Origin: Leptospira terpstrae serovar Hualin str. LT 11-33 = ATCC 700639
Lineage (GTDB): Bacteria > Spirochaetota > Leptospiria > Leptospirales > Leptospiraceae
NCBI RefSeq assembly: GCF_000332495.1
Contig: NZ_AOGW02000010.1
Coordinates: 496,001 to 560,000, forward strand
Length of the DNA: 64,000 nt
Direction: 5' to 3'
Part shown: positions 8,870-19,109 of the stretch, one piece after another
Layout: every line of letters starts with the position of its first letter
Numbering within the stretch: the stretch's first letter is position 1
The notes under the pieces: generated by a model
What the model was told of the DNA's origin: nothing
Databases searched by the model: none
The model's input: only the letters and a program-made list of their open reading frames with translations
Program-made: the position numbers and the translations under genes

Positions 8870-10165
8870 TTATTTTCCCTTGAAGATGAGAATACGGTTA
8901 TTATCAAAATCGCTTACGAACAATAGTTTACCGACCATATAGACGCCATATGGATAAAAAAGTGTTCTGGCAGTTGGGGTCACTCCAGCAACTCCGGTCT
9001 GTCCATCGTCATTGGGAGTATTGTTTGTAAAATTACTTTGACCCAAAACTGTGTCCGCCGGTTGCCCGTTAGTCGTAGGAATCGTATTCCAGATTAATAC
9101 CCGATGGTTATAACCATCACCTATAACCAACTGTGCTCCATTAGAAAATACATTATAAACACCACCTACAAAAAAGCCTCCTTCAGTTGCAGTAGAGACC
9201 GCACTTTCCATAGAAGACTGCCCCAAAACTAGATCCGCTGGTTGCCCGTTGGTCGTAGGAATCGAATTCCAAATCAATACTCTTCCGTTATATGAATCCG
9301 CAACAAATAATCTTGTCCCATCGCTCCAAACCCCTCCGGGAGTTGATAGAGAATTCGCAGTTGGCGTGGGTCCTCCCCGGTTGGGACTGCATGTAGTGAA
9401 ATCAGCCTGGCCCAGAACAATATCTGCAGGAGTATTATTTGAAGTTGGAATTGTATTCCAAATCAAAACACGATGATGGCCTTCATCAGCGACAAACAAT
9501 TTACCATTAGCAGTGGAAACCCCCTCACTCCCGGACAAATCAGTACTGGAGCAGGTACCAGCGCCGACCGTTGTAAAATTGGAAACACCTAATACAAGAT
9601 CAGCCGCTACGTTTACAGTAGGTAAAGAATTGTAGATCAAATGCCTGTTGTTAGAGGTATCAGCAACAAATAACCGATCATTCGAGGAAGCAACATTCCA
9701 TTGGTATCTAAAGGAGGTAGCCGTTGGAGGAATTGCCACTAAGGAAGAAACAAAATCCGTTTGTCCGATCACAAAATCGGCAGTGGCCCCATTCAATGTA
9801 GGAATCTGATGATAACCCAAAATTCGATGATTTCTGGAATCGGAAATATATAATTGATTACCACTGACAGTAACCGGTCCCGGTTGGTTCAAACTTGCAC
9901 TTGACAAAGGGGTAGAAGAATTAGTCTCAAAATCAGGCTGACCAATTACTATGTCAGCGCGCTGGAAATTAGAGAATCTAGCTATATTTTTTGTCGTTGG
10001 GCCAACGCAATACGGAGCACTGTCACCAAGTAATTCCTTTAAAAATAATAATTCCAGATATTTTGAACTAGCAGGGTCACAAGGATTCCCCCATTCAATA
10101 GAAGAACAATCGATCAAACTGAGAAAAAGGAAAAGAGGCAGAAACTTTGGTTTGGCGAAATTCAT
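8870..10165 (-). CDS. NHL-repeat-like beta-propeller lipoprotein
   Basis: The 431-residue protein has a lipoprotein signal (FLFLSLIDC, Cys about residue 20). The rest is about six repeats of roughly 55 residues, each carrying a version of NRVLIWNTIPTTNGQPAD followed by VLGQ-x-x-F. Such repeats fold as blades of a beta-propeller and are common in exported leptospiral proteins. The protein is likely exposed on a membrane surface and binds something through the propeller; no enzymatic motif is seen. The three most C-terminal blades are the most alike, which suggests recent duplication. It stands alone, with no clear ribosome-binding site. Confidence 0.75.
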   Translation of the reverse strand: MNFAKPKFLPLFLFLSLIDCSSIEWGNPCDPASSKYLELLFLKELLGDSAPYCVGPTTKNIARFSNFQRADIVIGQPDFETNSSTPLSSASLNQPGPVTVSGNQLYISDSRNHRILGYHQIPTLNGATADFVIGQTDFVSSLVAIPPTATSFRYQWNVASSNDRLFVADTSNNRHLIYNSLPTVNVAADLVLGVSNFTTVGAGTCSSTDLSGSEGVSTANGKLFVADEGHHRVLIWNTIPTSNNTPADIVLGQADFTTCSPNRGGPTPTANSLSTPGGVWSDGTRLFVADSYNGRVLIWNSIPTTNGQPADLVLGQSSMESAVSTATEGGFFVGGVYNVFSNGAQLVIGDGYNHRVLIWNTIPTTNGQPADTVLGQSNFTNNTPNDDGQTGVAGVTPTARTLFYPYGVYMVGKLLFVSDFDNNRILIFKGK

Positions 10166-10478
10166 TTTGATTTCAATCTTTGCTCAATCTTTTTTACCAA
10201 AACGGCGGATCTTCTTAGTAGTTTCCCGGAAAACGTAATTTCAATTCCTAGGGTTTTCCCTGTTTTTTAGACATTTCAGGCAATTTAGAATTTTGGCCAA
10301 CGAATGTCGACCAATAAATAAGGTTCAGAAATTACAAGAAGGAGGCATAGTCCTTTCCATTTTCTCCAGGTCGGGGTCGGGTCATTCGCATTTGATGAAA
10401 CATAACTGGATTAAGAAATTTCAGAAATTCCTCCTCTTATTTCAAAGAAATAGGAATCGATTTCTACTTTTTTCAGAT
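10166..10478. other. 313-base gap upstream of the propeller gene
   Basis: No convincing gene. It should hold the promoter of the minus-strand propeller gene and the 3' end of the SRPBCC gene. GGAAAAC (10228-10234) and GTTTTCC (10253-10259) could form a 7-bp stem with an 18-base loop, followed on the plus strand by TGTTTTTTAG, but no plus-strand gene ends there. A 64-codon plus-strand reading frame here has no family features and was not called. Confidence 0.4.
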
Positions 10479-10970
10479 TCAGTTTGATTTTGAAATTTTA
10501 TCCAAATACCTAGCAAGATTTCCCACATGTTGTTTTCCACCTTCGATTGCTCCGTACTTTTCGTTCACTCGTTCTAGTTCAGCTTTACTTGAAAATAATT
10601 GTTCCATGATAAGATTAGTTCCTTCCCCTGCACTTTCAAAAACGATTTTTGAGTGAAAGTCCACATCCGCATCACCTTCTCCATCGCCGATATGTTTGTA
10701 AGTAATAGAATATGGTTGATTGATATCTAAAAATTGGATTTTATTTTTGTAATTATGTCCATCAGGACCATGCATTACAAAATCCCAGATACCACCGTTT
10801 GAAAAATCCAAACTATTGATGGTTAATGTAAAACCATCTGGTCCCCACCATTCCGTAAGGTGTTCACCTCTCGACCAAACCTCAAAAAGTAAATCCGCTG
10901 GTACATCAAAATAACGTTTATAAGTAACCTTGTTATTTTCGATTACTGTTTCTGTATTATTTTTTAACAT
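10479..10970 (-). CDS. SRPBCC (AHSA1-type) ligand-binding domain protein
   Basis: A 163-residue single-domain protein with the hallmarks of the AHSA1/Bet-v1-like fold: an N-terminal [15 protein letters not shown], then [11 protein letters not shown], and late [12 protein letters not shown]. The fold has a deep hydrophobic pocket; members bind small hydrophobic ligands or act as Hsp90 co-factors, but the ligand is unknown. Its start overlaps the upstream ArsR gene by 14 bases, with GGAGA before the ATG, so the two are co-translated. ArsR-SRPBCC pairs are a widespread arrangement, which suggests that the regulator controls the pair. Confidence 0.85.
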   Translation of the reverse strand: MLKNNTETVIENNKVTYKRYFDVPADLLFEVWSRGEHLTEWWGPDGFTLTINSLDFSNGGIWDFVMHGPDGHNYKNKIQFLDINQPYSITYKHIGDGEGDADVDFHSKIVFESAGEGTNLIMEQLFSSKAELERVNEKYGAIEGGKQHVGNLARYLDKISKSN

Positions 10971-11286
10971 TGGTTCTCTCCATTTTTAATTTAAGAACAT
11001 ATCGATCTAATTTATCTAAACGTTTGATCCATAGACTTCTGATTTCAATCATCCAATCTTCCAATTCCTTCATTCCAGTTTGGTCCAAACTGTAGATACG
11101 TTTCTGAGCCTCTTTTTTCATATGAAGTACCTTGGCTTCTTTTAGAACTTTCAGGTGTTGCGATATCGCCGGTGGACTCATTTGAAAATTTTGGCTAATT
11201 TCCGTGGAGGTTAGTTCCCCATTTTTTGCCACGAGCTTTACAATATCTCTTCTCGTTTCATCTGCGATGGCAGCAAAAGCATTCAT
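10957..11286 (-). CDS. ArsR-family winged-helix repressor
   Basis: A 109-residue winged helix-turn-helix protein. [21 protein letters not shown] begins the domain and [21 protein letters not shown] is the recognition helix, followed by the wing QKRIYSLD. It lacks the ELCVC metal-binding box of true arsenic sensors, so it is more likely a non-metal member that senses a small molecule. It is first in a two-gene operon with the SRPBCC gene. A palindrome just upstream (11307-11318) is a good operator candidate, which suggests autoregulation. Confidence 0.85.
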   Translation of the reverse strand: MNAFAAIADETRRDIVKLVAKNGELTSTEISQNFQMSPPAISQHLKVLKEAKVLHMKKEAQKRIYSLDQTGMKELEDWMIEIRSLWIKRLDKLDRYVLKLKMERTNVKK

Positions 11287-11306
11287 GAAATACTTATAAA
11301 GATACC

Positions 11307-11332
11307 ACTTAATTAAGTCAATACTTAATTAA
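11307..11332 (-). promoter_or_regulatory. Candidate ArsR operator
   Basis: A perfect 12-bp palindrome ACTTAATTAAGT (11307-11318) lies 20 bases upstream of the ArsR start codon. A second ACTTAATTAA follows at 11323-11332, giving two sites 16 bases apart. ArsR dimers bind short AT-rich palindromes like this. No footprint information exists, so the assignment is an inference from position and symmetry. Confidence 0.5.
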
Positions 11333-11653
11333 CAGTTTTCTAATGTTTTATACAAATACAAAGGTTGTTTGTTTTTCCAAACCAACTTAGGTGGAAAACA
11401 TTCACCCAAAGAAAACAAAACATAACTTATCCAGGTTGGTTGGATTCTCTCTGAACAGAGGTTCTCCTTGTTCAAAATATATTTTTTAGAATCACTATGA
11501 TTCTAATTTTAAAAATCAAATTTCCTTTTTTATCACACATATGTTTTTTTTATTGCAAACAAATCCCAAAGCGATGTCATTCTCTGTCAGTTGCGAATTA
11601 CGGAACAATGTTCTCATAACAAGGTTCGGACAAAATACTAAATGAGGAAACAG
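11333..11653. promoter_or_regulatory. Long divergent control region between arsR and the monooxygenase gene
   Basis: No gene. Two dyads stand out: TAGAATCA (11487-11494) and TGATTCTA (11498-11505), a perfect 8-bp inverted repeat around three bases; and TGAACA (11452-11457) with TGTTCA (11469-11474), 11 bases apart. TTGCGA (11591-11596) and TCATAA (11614-11619), 17 bases apart, are a weak promoter candidate for the monooxygenase gene. Any of these could bind a regulator; none is proven. Confidence 0.4.
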
Positions 11654-13120
11654 ATGACAACATCACTTCTTAGAAATCCTTCTGTTGTGGTCATAGGCGC
11701 TGGGATGACTGGCATCCTACTTGCGATTGAATTAGAAAAAGCGGGAATCACAGACATTACCATTTTAGAGAAAAAAAGTGACTTAGGCGGAACTTGGAGA
11801 GAAAATACCTATCCCGGTGTTGCTTGCGACATTCCTGCCCATATGTACACTTATAGTTTTGAGCCAAATCCCGAATGGAGCCACCGTTTTGCTCATGGAG
11901 ATGAAATCCAAACTTACTTCAAAATGGTTAGCGATAAATACAAAGTGACTCCAAAAATTCACTTCAATGAGGCAGTGAGCGAAGCATCGTATCAGAATGG
12001 AAAGTGGACGACTAAAACCAACTTAGGTAAAACATACATTTCTGATTTTCTAATTTCTGCTACAGGAATTTTGCACCACCCTGCAAGGCCCAATATACCG
12101 GGGCTTGATTCCTTCCAAGGCAAATGCTTTCATACAGCGGAATGGGATCATACTGTAGAATTAAAAGGAAAACGAATTGGTATCATAGGCACAGGATCAA
12201 CGGCAGCACAGGTCATTCCGGAAATGATAAAATTAGGGGAAAAAGTTTCCGTATTCCAAAGAACTCCCCAGTGGATCGTTCGCATCCCCGACACCAATTA
12301 CACCGAAAAGGAAAAAGAACGTTGGAGAAAGGATGCAAATATCTTAAAACGATTTCACAAATGGTATACCTTTGCGGTAGAACAAACTTTTTCTAAAGCA
12401 GTGATCGGTAAAAAAATTCCGCATTTGCTTATGAGTTTTCTTTGCAAACGGAATCTACGAAATTCGATAAAGGATCCAGTGTTACGGGCAAAACTAACAC
12501 CGAACTACCGGGTGGGTTGCAAACGTGTGATTGTAAATTCAACATTCTATGAGGCCATCCAAAAGCCTAATGCAGATTTAGTTACCGATGGTATTGAAAA
12601 AATTACGGAAAAGGGAGTTCTTACGAAGGATGGAACCCTTCATGAATTGGATGTTTTAATCCTTGCGACTGGATTTCATCCATTTAATTTCATGAGACCA
12701 ATGAACCTAACAGGAAAAAATGGAGTTTCTATTGATACCGTTTGGAAAAAGAAAGTCCAAGCCTACCGATCGCTATTCATTCCACACTTTCCAAATTTTA
12801 TTCTAATGCTCGGTCCCAACACTCCCATTGGAAATTTCTCTGTCATTGCCATGAGTGAAGTGCAAACTAAATACGTAATGAAAGTGATAAACGATTGGAG
12901 AAAAAAGAAATTTGACGAAATTGAAACCACAGAAGAGGCATTAAGACAATTTGCAGCTTACCTCAAAGCCGGTATGAGTCACACGGTATGGCTTGGTGGT
13001 TGTCAAAGTTGGTATTTGGATCCCGATGGCGATCCTGCGATGTGGCCTTATACTTGGAGTCGTTGGGAAAAGGAAATGAAAACACCCGATTACAAGGACT
13101 TTGCAATAAAAACTTTTTGA
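11654..13120 (+). CDS. Flavin-containing monooxygenase, Baeyer-Villiger type
   Basis: An NADPH- and FAD-dependent oxygenase of about 488 residues. The FAD fold VVVIGAGMTG is at the N-terminus and the NADPH fold IGIIGTGSTAAQV is in the middle. Just before it, FQGKCFHTAEWD matches the F-x-G-x3-H-x3-W fingerprint of Baeyer-Villiger monooxygenases, which insert oxygen next to a ketone. The LGGTWRENTYPGVACDIP stretch is typical of the cyclohexanone-type group. The substrate is unknown. I chose the ATG at 11654 because GAGGA lies five bases before it; another ATG at 11642 overlaps that site and has none of its own. A strong terminator follows. Confidence 0.88.
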   Translation: MTTSLLRNPSVVVIGAGMTGILLAIELEKAGITDITILEKKSDLGGTWRENTYPGVACDIPAHMYTYSFEPNPEWSHRFAHGDEIQTYFKMVSDKYKVTPKIHFNEAVSEASYQNGKWTTKTNLGKTYISDFLISATGILHHPARPNIPGLDSFQGKCFHTAEWDHTVELKGKRIGIIGTGSTAAQVIPEMIKLGEKVSVFQRTPQWIVRIPDTNYTEKEKERWRKDANILKRFHKWYTFAVEQTFSKAVIGKKIPHLLMSFLCKRNLRNSIKDPVLRAKLTPNYRVGCKRVIVNSTFYEAIQKPNADLVTDGIEKITEKGVLTKDGTLHELDVLILATGFHPFNFMRPMNLTGKNGVSIDTVWKKKVQAYRSLFIPHFPNFILMLGPNTPIGNFSVIAMSEVQTKYVMKVINDWRKKKFDEIETTEEALRQFAAYLKAGMSHTVWLGGCQSWYLDPDGDPAMWPYTWSRWEKEMKTPDYKDFAIKTF

Positions 13121-13151
13121 TTCAAGTTTACAACCCTATACAACATCACTT

Positions 13152-13181
13152 CGGTCTCTAACTATAGAGACCGTTTTTTTT
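13152..13181 (+). terminator. Rho-independent terminator of the monooxygenase gene
   Basis: A perfect 9-bp stem, CGGTCTCTA (13152-13160) with TAGAGACCG (13165-13173), has a 4-base loop and is followed by eight Ts. Confidence 0.92.
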
Positions 13182-13303
13182 ACCTGATACTATTTCTGTG
13201 AATTCTGTAATTTGGATTCGATGTCTTTCAATTTTTAATTTATGTCAAAGGTGTTAGTAGTTTCAATTTTCTTTGTTTTCCTTGCAGTTCTATAAAAACT
13301 GAA

Positions 13304-14056
13304 TCAATTGACAAAATCCAAAATAATATATGGCTTTTTATCTCCATCTAACAAAGGAAGGATTGTTTCCAATACACCTTTAGAAACACCCACACAACCA
13401 GAGGTTGGTTTATCTTCAGTCCAAGGATGGATGAAAATCATACTTCCGAATCCTGGGTTTGCTGGCTTTGTATTGTGTTCGATCACAATAAATAAGTCAT
13501 ATATGTAAGATTCCCAAAGAGGAACTGCTCCTTTTTCGGAACGACTAATCAATTGATTGTAATTTTTGGAAGAAGGAGAATCACTCCAATGGTGATTTTT
13601 TCGAATTTGAGTGTATTCTAAATTTCGAATCTCTTTTTTTTGTTTGCCAACGATCCTTTTGAGCGGAAAAATTCCTGCCGGACTGAATCCATCCCCTTCT
13701 CGTTTATCGTTTCCAGAAATAAGACCATTTCGACCCAAACGCACGGGGATTTTTTCAAGAATCGCGACCCATTCGCCTTGGCGCATTGTATAAAAATCCA
13801 AATAACCAAAATTATCTTTGGAAGAGGCTGTGATGAAGAGAATTTGTTCTGAATTCCAATGTAGGTTTTGTGGCCCTTTTATTTCCTCCGTTCGGAGGGA
13901 AAAAAAGGGCAAAAGGAAGAAAAAATAGACGATGACCGCAGGAAAACGGTAGGAGAATGGGGAAAACAACTTGAATTTAAGGGAGAATCCTAGGAAAATG
14001 GAAGAAACTGCAGAGAAATTTTTAGAGTTTAGGTGCTTCAAAACTCGTGGAGACAC
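13304..14056 (-). CDS. L,D-transpeptidase (YkuD) catalytic domain protein
   Basis: The C-terminal half has the YkuD core: an FIHPW histidine segment and TSGCVGVS, which carries the catalytic Cys. FSPAGIFPL matches the G-x-P-x-G-x-F/Y strand that precedes it. The family forms 3-3 cross-links in peptidoglycan or anchors proteins to it. A hydrophobic stretch (AVIVYFFFLLPFFSL, about residues 40-54) suggests a signal or anchor for periplasmic location. The GTG at 14056 gives an unusually long N-terminus, so the true start may be a TTG near the hydrophobic segment. It begins seven bases after tRNA-Asn, with no terminator between. Confidence 0.75.
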   Translation of the reverse strand: MSPRVLKHLNSKNFSAVSSIFLGFSLKFKLFSPFSYRFPAVIVYFFFLLPFFSLRTEEIKGPQNLHWNSEQILFITASSKDNFGYLDFYTMRQGEWVAILEKIPVRLGRNGLISGNDKREGDGFSPAGIFPLKRIVGKQKKEIRNLEYTQIRKNHHWSDSPSSKNYNQLISRSEKGAVPLWESYIYDLFIVIEHNTKPANPGFGSMIFIHPWTEDKPTSGCVGVSKGVLETILPLLDGDKKPYIILDFVN

Positions 14057-14061
14057 GACCT

Positions 14062-14135
<74 letters not shown>

Positions 14136-14152
14136 ATCTCGAATCTGTGACC

Positions 14153-14180
14153 ATGCTACGTAGGAAGGTCGCTAGGTCAA
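14153..14180 (-). promoter_or_regulatory. Promoter of tRNA-Asn
   Basis: On the minus strand TTGACC (complement of 14175-14180) is followed after 16 bases by TAGCAT (complement of 14153-14158). The mature 5' end of the tRNA lies 17 bases further. It may also drive the L,D-transpeptidase-like gene. Confidence 0.5.
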
Positions 14181-14355
14181 TGAAAAAAAATATTCAGAGC
14201 CAACAGAAATATTGAAAAAATTCTAAAAAATCAGGGAAGCGTGGCTTAAAAAATAGATGTTTCCAACTAAAGATTCCCTCATTGTGACATAATCCTCTCC
14301 GCTCCTGGTAGGGGAAAAAATAGAAATTGTATATGTTGTTGTAGATGGGGTCTGC

Positions 14356-17300
14356 ATGAAAATTGAGAGGCATTTTACCAAAGGGAATAAGGGTCTATAC
14401 CCGAATTTAACTTGGGTCCGTAAGGATTCTAAAATTACGAATACTGACGGGTCCGTTGTATTTGAGGCTAACGGAGTAGAAGTTCCAGATTTTTGGTCGC
14501 AAGTAGCAACAGATATCCTCGCGCAGAAATACTTTCGTAGGAAAGGTGTTCCCAAATATCTGAAGAAAGTTGCAGAAAAAGGAATTCCTGAATGGTTACA
14601 ACGTTCGGTTCCGGACGATGAAAAACTTTCCGCACTCAATCCAGAAGACCGATTTGTCGGAGAATCTGATTCCAAACAAGTTTTCCACCGCCTTGCGGGA
14701 TGTTGGACTTATTGGGGTTATAAATACGGTTATTTTACAGATGAAGATAGCGCTCGAGTCTTCTATGAAGAAGTTATTTTTATGCTCGCAAGCCAAATGG
14801 CTGCACCAAATTCCCCACAGTGGTTCAATACAGGACTCCACTGGGCTTATGGAATTGATGGGAAATCACAAGGACATTATTATGTGGATCCAAAATCGGG
14901 AAAATTGGTAAGATCTGCCTCTTCTTACGAACACCCACAACCCCATGCATGTTTTATCCAATCTGTGGATGATGACTTAGTCAATGAAGGGGGAATCATG
15001 GACCTTTGGGTTCGTGAAGCTCGCCTTTTCAAATACGGATCAGGAACAGGAACCAATTTCTCAAACTTGCGAGCTGCCAATGAATCGCTTTCTGGCGGTG
15101 GTAAAAGTTCTGGTCTTATGTCTTTCCTTAAAATTGGGGACAGAGCTGCTGGTGCGATTAAATCCGGTGGAACTACTCGTCGTGCAGCGAAGATGGTTTG
15201 TCTTGATATGGACCATCCAGACATCGAAGAGTTCATTGATTGGAAAGTTCAAGAAGAGAAAAAAGTGGCGTCTCTTGTTACGGGATCGATCCTTAACAAC
15301 CGCCTCTTAAACGATATAATGAATGCTTGTTCTTCCGCCAAACAAACACTTGGCGAAGATGCATATGACCCAACTGCCAATTTAGATCTCAAAAAAGCGA
15401 TCCAAAAAGCTAGAAAAGCATTTGTTCCTGACAACTACATCAAACGAGTGATCGATTTATCCAGACAAGGATACAAGGACCTACTCTTTGAAGAGTTAAC
15501 TACAGACTGGCAGTCTGAAGCATACAATACAGTTTCTGGACAAAACTCCAATAACTCAGTAAGAATCACGAATGAGTTTATGGAAGCCGTCGAAAAAGAC
15601 ATCCCTTTTAATCTCTATTTTCGAACAGAAAAAGAGAGAGCTCGTGCCGCGGGACGTGAAGCAAAACCTTCTAAAACTCTACGTGCTCGTGACCTTTGGG
15701 AAAAAATTGCGAATGCCGCTTGGAACTCCGCGGATCCAGGAACACAATACCATAGTACAATCAATGAATGGCATACTTGTCCAGAAGACGGTACGATCAA
15801 TGCTTCGAACCCATGTTCAGAGTATATGTTCCTTGACAATACAGCATGTAACTTGGCTTCCGCGAACCTTGTTAAATTCTTAAAAGAAGACGGAACCTTT
15901 GATGTCGAAGGATACCGTTACTTAAACAAAGTTTGGACCATTATCTTAGAAGTATCTGTGCTTATGGCGCAGTTCCCTTCCAAAGAAATTGCGGAACTAT
16001 CTTACAAGTTCAGAACTTTAGGTTTAGGTTATGCCAACCTTGGTTCTCTTTTAATGATCATGGGAATTCCTTATGATTCACAAGAAGCAATGGCTGTCAC
16101 TGGTGCGATTTCCTCTATCATGCATATGTCCTCCTATGCAACTTCTGCAGAAATGGCAAAAGAACTCGGACCTTTCGCTGGATACGAAAAAAACAGAGAC
16201 CATATGCTCCGAGTGATTCGTAACCATAGACGTGCCGCTTACAATGCACCAAAAGAGGAATACGAAGGTCTGACCATCACTCCGGTGGGAATCAACCCAT
16301 CGTTTCTTCCATCTTACTTACTCGAAGCAGCAAAAGAAGATTCTGACAGAGCATTAGAGCTTGGGGAATTGTATGGATATCGCAACGCGCAAGTGACTGT
16401 AATTGCTCCAACTGGAACCATTGGTCTAGTCATGGACTGTGATACAACAGGAATTGAACCTGACTTTGCACTTGTGAAATACAAAAAATTGGCTGGTGGT
16501 GGTTATTTCAAAATCATAAACCAATCAGTACCAGCTGCTCTTAAAAAGCTTGGTTATAGCCAAGCAGAACAAGATGCCATTGTAAACTACTGTAAAGGTC
16601 ATGCTACTTTCAATGGAGCTCCGGGTGTGAACACGGCTCGTTTGAAAGAAAAAGGATTCACAGAAGATGTATTGGAAAAACTCGAAAAACAACTTCCATT
16701 TGTATTTGATATTCAATTCGCTTTCAACAAGTTTACGTTAGGTGAAGATTTCCTTTCCAAAACATTGGGAATTGATGCAAACGTTTACAACTCCATGAGT
16801 TTTAACCTTTTGGAAACATTGGGATTTTCTGCAGATGAAATTGCTCAAGCAAACGATTATGTTTGTGGAACAATGACAATCGAAAACGCACCTTTTATTA
16901 AAGAGAAAGATCTCCCTGTTTTTGATTGTGCAAACAAATGTGGAAAATACGGAAAAAGATTTTTATCTTATCAATCACATATCCGAATTATGGCTGCGGC
17001 TCAACCATTCATTTCGGGTGCTATCTCCAAAACGATCAACCTTCCCGAGGAGGCAACCATCGAGGATGTGAAAAACGCATACCTCATGTCCTGGAAAGTG
17101 ATGATCAAAGCTAATGCGCTTTACCGTGATGGTTCTAAACTTTCACAACCACTTAACTCTGTATTCCAGTTGTTAAGTGCTGTGGGTGAAGAAGAGGAAG
17201 AACTTCAAGCTTCCTCAGCTCCAAAAACAGTAACAGAAGTTGCAGAAAAACTAGTTTATAAATACATTTCGGAAAGGAGAAAACTCCCTCACCGTCGTGC

Positions 17301-17976
17301 AGGATATACACAGAAAGCAATGGTCGGTGGACACAAAGTTTACCTTCGCACTGGAGAATATGAAGATGGCCAACTTGGCGAAATCTTTATCGATATGCAC
17401 AAAGAAGGAGCGGCCTTCCGTTCTTTAATGAATGCATTTGCGATTGCGGTTTCTCTTGGCCTTCAACATGGAGTTCCTTTAGAAGAATTTGTAGAAGCAT
17501 TTACATTCTTCAAATTTGAACCTAACGGAATGGTTTCTGGCAACCCTCATATTAAGATGTCAACCTCTGTGATCGATTACATCTTTAGAGAACTTGCCAT
17601 TACTTATCTTGGTAGATACGACTTGGCACAAGTATCTCCAGAAGATCTAAGAACCGATGAAGTAGGAAGAAAAGCAGAACCTGCAAAGGATCTGGTGGGA
17701 AAGCAGGAAAGTAGCGGACTTCGTGCTCCGTTACAAGTTTCCCCTATTTCTATGAAGTCTGTATTGGAAGAAAAACCGGAACCTGTGGCAGTAGCTAGTG
17801 GGACAACACAGCCAACAGCTGCGCAGTCTGCAGCGGCAACACTCAAAATCATTGCCGAAGCAAGAACCAAAGGTTATACGGGAGATTCCTGTACAGAATG
17901 TGGTTCCTTTCAAATGGTACGTAACGGAGCTTGCCTCAAATGTATCTCATGCGGATCCACAACGGGTTGTTCCTAA
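14356..17976 (+). CDS. nrdJ: Adenosylcobalamin-dependent ribonucleotide reductase (class II)
   Basis: This enzyme reduces ribonucleotides to deoxyribonucleotides with coenzyme B12 and needs no oxygen-dependent radical subunit. The 1206-residue length is typical of the long NrdJ group. Visible features are [13 protein letters not shown] near residue 155, the [16 protein letters not shown] active-site segment, and [24 protein letters not shown]. The C-terminus has a swinging-Cys and zinc-like tail ([18 protein letters not shown], then CGSTTGCS). It is a single-gene unit with a bidirectional terminator. I looked for a cobalamin riboswitch in the 220 bases upstream and found none. The ATG has only a weak purine-rich site before it. 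Confidence 0.95.
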   Translation: MKIERHFTKGNKGLYPNLTWVRKDSKITNTDGSVVFEANGVEVPDFWSQVATDILAQKYFRRKGVPKYLKKVAEKGIPEWLQRSVPDDEKLSALNPEDRFVGESDSKQVFHRLAGCWTYWGYKYGYFTDEDSARVFYEEVIFMLASQMAAPNSPQWFNTGLHWAYGIDGKSQGHYYVDPKSGKLVRSASSYEHPQPHACFIQSVDDDLVNEGGIMDLWVREARLFKYGSGTGTNFSNLRAANESLSGGGKSSGLMSFLKIGDRAAGAIKSGGTTRRAAKMVCLDMDHPDIEEFIDWKVQEEKKVASLVTGSILNNRLLNDIMNACSSAKQTLGEDAYDPTANLDLKKAIQKARKAFVPDNYIKRVIDLSRQGYKDLLFEELTTDWQSEAYNTVSGQNSNNSVRITNEFMEAVEKDIPFNLYFRTEKERARAAGREAKPSKTLRARDLWEKIANAAWNSADPGTQYHSTINEWHTCPEDGTINASNPCSEYMFLDNTACNLASANLVKFLKEDGTFDVEGYRYLNKVWTIILEVSVLMAQFPSKEIAELSYKFRTLGLGYANLGSLLMIMGIPYDSQEAMAVTGAISSIMHMSSYATSAEMAKELGPFAGYEKNRDHMLRVIRNHRRAAYNAPKEEYEGLTITPVGINPSFLPSYLLEAAKEDSDRALELGELYGYRNAQVTVIAPTGTIGLVMDCDTTGIEPDFALVKYKKLAGGGYFKIINQSVPAALKKLGYSQAEQDAIVNYCKGHATFNGAPGVNTARLKEKGFTEDVLEKLEKQLPFVFDIQFAFNKFTLGEDFLSKTLGIDANVYNSMSFNLLETLGFSADEIAQANDYVCGTMTIENAPFIKEKDLPVFDCANKCGKYGKRFLSYQSHIRIMAAAQPFISGAISKTINLPEEATIEDVKNAYLMSWKVMIKANALYRDGSKLSQPLNSVFQLLSAVGEEEEELQASSAPKTVTEVAEKLVYKYISERRKLPHRRAGYTQKAMVGGHKVYLRTGEYEDGQLGEIFIDMHKEGAAFRSLMNAFAIAVSLGLQHGVPLEEFVEAFTFFKFEPNGMVSGNPHIKMSTSVIDYIFRELAITYLGRYDLAQVSPEDLRTDEVGRKAEPAKDLVGKQESSGLRAPLQVSPISMKSVLEEKPEPVAVASGTTQPTAAQSAAATLKIIAEARTKGYTGDSCTECGSFQMVRNGACLKCISCGSTTGCS

Positions 17977-18036
17977 AACCAAAACTAGTCCATCGCCAAA
18001 TTCTAATTTCTAATTAGGGTTTGGCTCTTGAAAATT

Positions 18037-18067
18037 AAAAAGAGATCTCGAATTGAGATCTCTTTTT
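18037..18067. terminator. Bidirectional terminator between nrdJ and the gsp operon
   Basis: AGAGATCTC (18041-18049) and GAGATCTCT (18055-18063) form a 9-bp stem with a 5-base loop. Four A-T pairs extend it, with A-rich sequence on one side and seven Ts on the other. It can stop nrdJ transcription on the plus strand and the gsp operon, which ends at 18146, on the minus strand. Confidence 0.88.
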
Positions 18068-18145
18068 TTATCTAAAGCATTCAAAAAAATTAAGCTAAAA
18101 AGAATCTTCGACTGAAGCGAAAGCTAAATAGAAAATTAGAATCGA

Positions 18146-19108
18146 TTAGGGAACCGGAGCAGGTTCTATAGATGTTTCTTCTGCTTTTGGCGTAGCACCA
18201 CCTAACTGATTTAAATTAGGAAGGTCAACCTTTGGTGAAGAAAACGTACCTCGGATCGGAATACATGTTTTTCCCCCTTCTTGTGGGAGGAGAGCCACCA
18301 TCCCCACTAAGTCCTGGCGTTCCTGCGCAAACTTATCCGTAAGAGAAAAACAAACCTTTAAATCTAATTGCGAGTAAGCAAAAGTATCAGAAAGACGAAC
18401 CACTCCCTGGAATTGGAATTTGGCAAGGGAAGATTCCAAAATTCCTCGTTCCAAAAGTAACTTTCCAGAGCGAATTTTAAAAACAATATTTGCCTTACGG
18501 ATGTCAGTTCCTTTCAAACTTCCTAAAAAAGGAATTTCTGGTGATTCTTTAATTTTTCCGCCAGATAAATCAATCTCCCCTTCTCCATTCCATTTTGTAA
18601 TTTTATCATCTAATGGCGAAAGTCGTAACGGAATATCAAGAGTTTGGACACTAGCGGCCCACTCGCTGCCTTCGAAACTAAAGTATCCAATATTTGCGTC
18701 GCCATCCAAACGGGACTGAAGCAATCCCAAAAGAGAGACACCTAAACTAATTTCTTCTGCTTTAATCGAAGTACCTGATGGAAAACTAGCCACGAAACTA
18801 TCAAAAGATTTTCTTCCAATCATTGGGAACTGAATTTCTTTTGCATCCATAAAGATCCCAGTTTCTTTACCTGTTTTGATAAGAATAGAACGGACAATTT
18901 CATTCAGGGGAAAAATAAAAAGTGTAAATATTAGAAAAGAAACAAAAGCAATACCAACAAGAGTAAAAATTTCCTTCCGATTTACTTTAGTATGTTCTTC
19001 GTCACCATCTTCATCAAACAAATCACCATCGTCTTCCAGAAGACTTTCCTGGACTTCTTGGTCTTCTTCATTTTGAAAATCGTCTTCCAATTCACTTTCT
19101 TTTGGCAT
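18146..19108 (-). CDS. gspN: Type II secretion system protein GspN
   Basis: A 320-residue bitopic inner-membrane protein. A very acidic cytoplasmic N-terminus (about residues 1-42, rich in Glu and Asp) precedes one membrane helix (about 47-72). The periplasmic part is beta-rich, with VSLLGLLQSRLDGDANIGYFSF and the conserved GEIDLSGGKI segment typical of GspN. Its function is poorly known; it is an accessory part of the inner-membrane platform and is absent from many systems. It is the last gene of the operon, one base after gspM. Confidence 0.8.
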   Translation of the reverse strand: MPKESELEDDFQNEEDQEVQESLLEDDGDLFDEDGDEEHTKVNRKEIFTLVGIAFVSFLIFTLFIFPLNEIVRSILIKTGKETGIFMDAKEIQFPMIGRKSFDSFVASFPSGTSIKAEEISLGVSLLGLLQSRLDGDANIGYFSFEGSEWAASVQTLDIPLRLSPLDDKITKWNGEGEIDLSGGKIKESPEIPFLGSLKGTDIRKANIVFKIRSGKLLLERGILESSLAKFQFQGVVRLSDTFAYSQLDLKVCFSLTDKFAQERQDLVGMVALLPQEGGKTCIPIRGTFSSPKVDLPNLNQLGGATPKAEETSIEPAPVP

Positions 19109-19109
19109 T

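Noticed and set aside
10293..10487. A 64-codon plus-strand gene
   Set aside because: No ribosome-binding site, low-complexity basic composition, and it runs into the end of the opposite-strand SRPBCC gene.
14136..14355. Possible cobalamin riboswitch before nrdJ
   Set aside because: The enzyme uses B12, but I see no B12-box-like sequence or long paired leader in this stretch.
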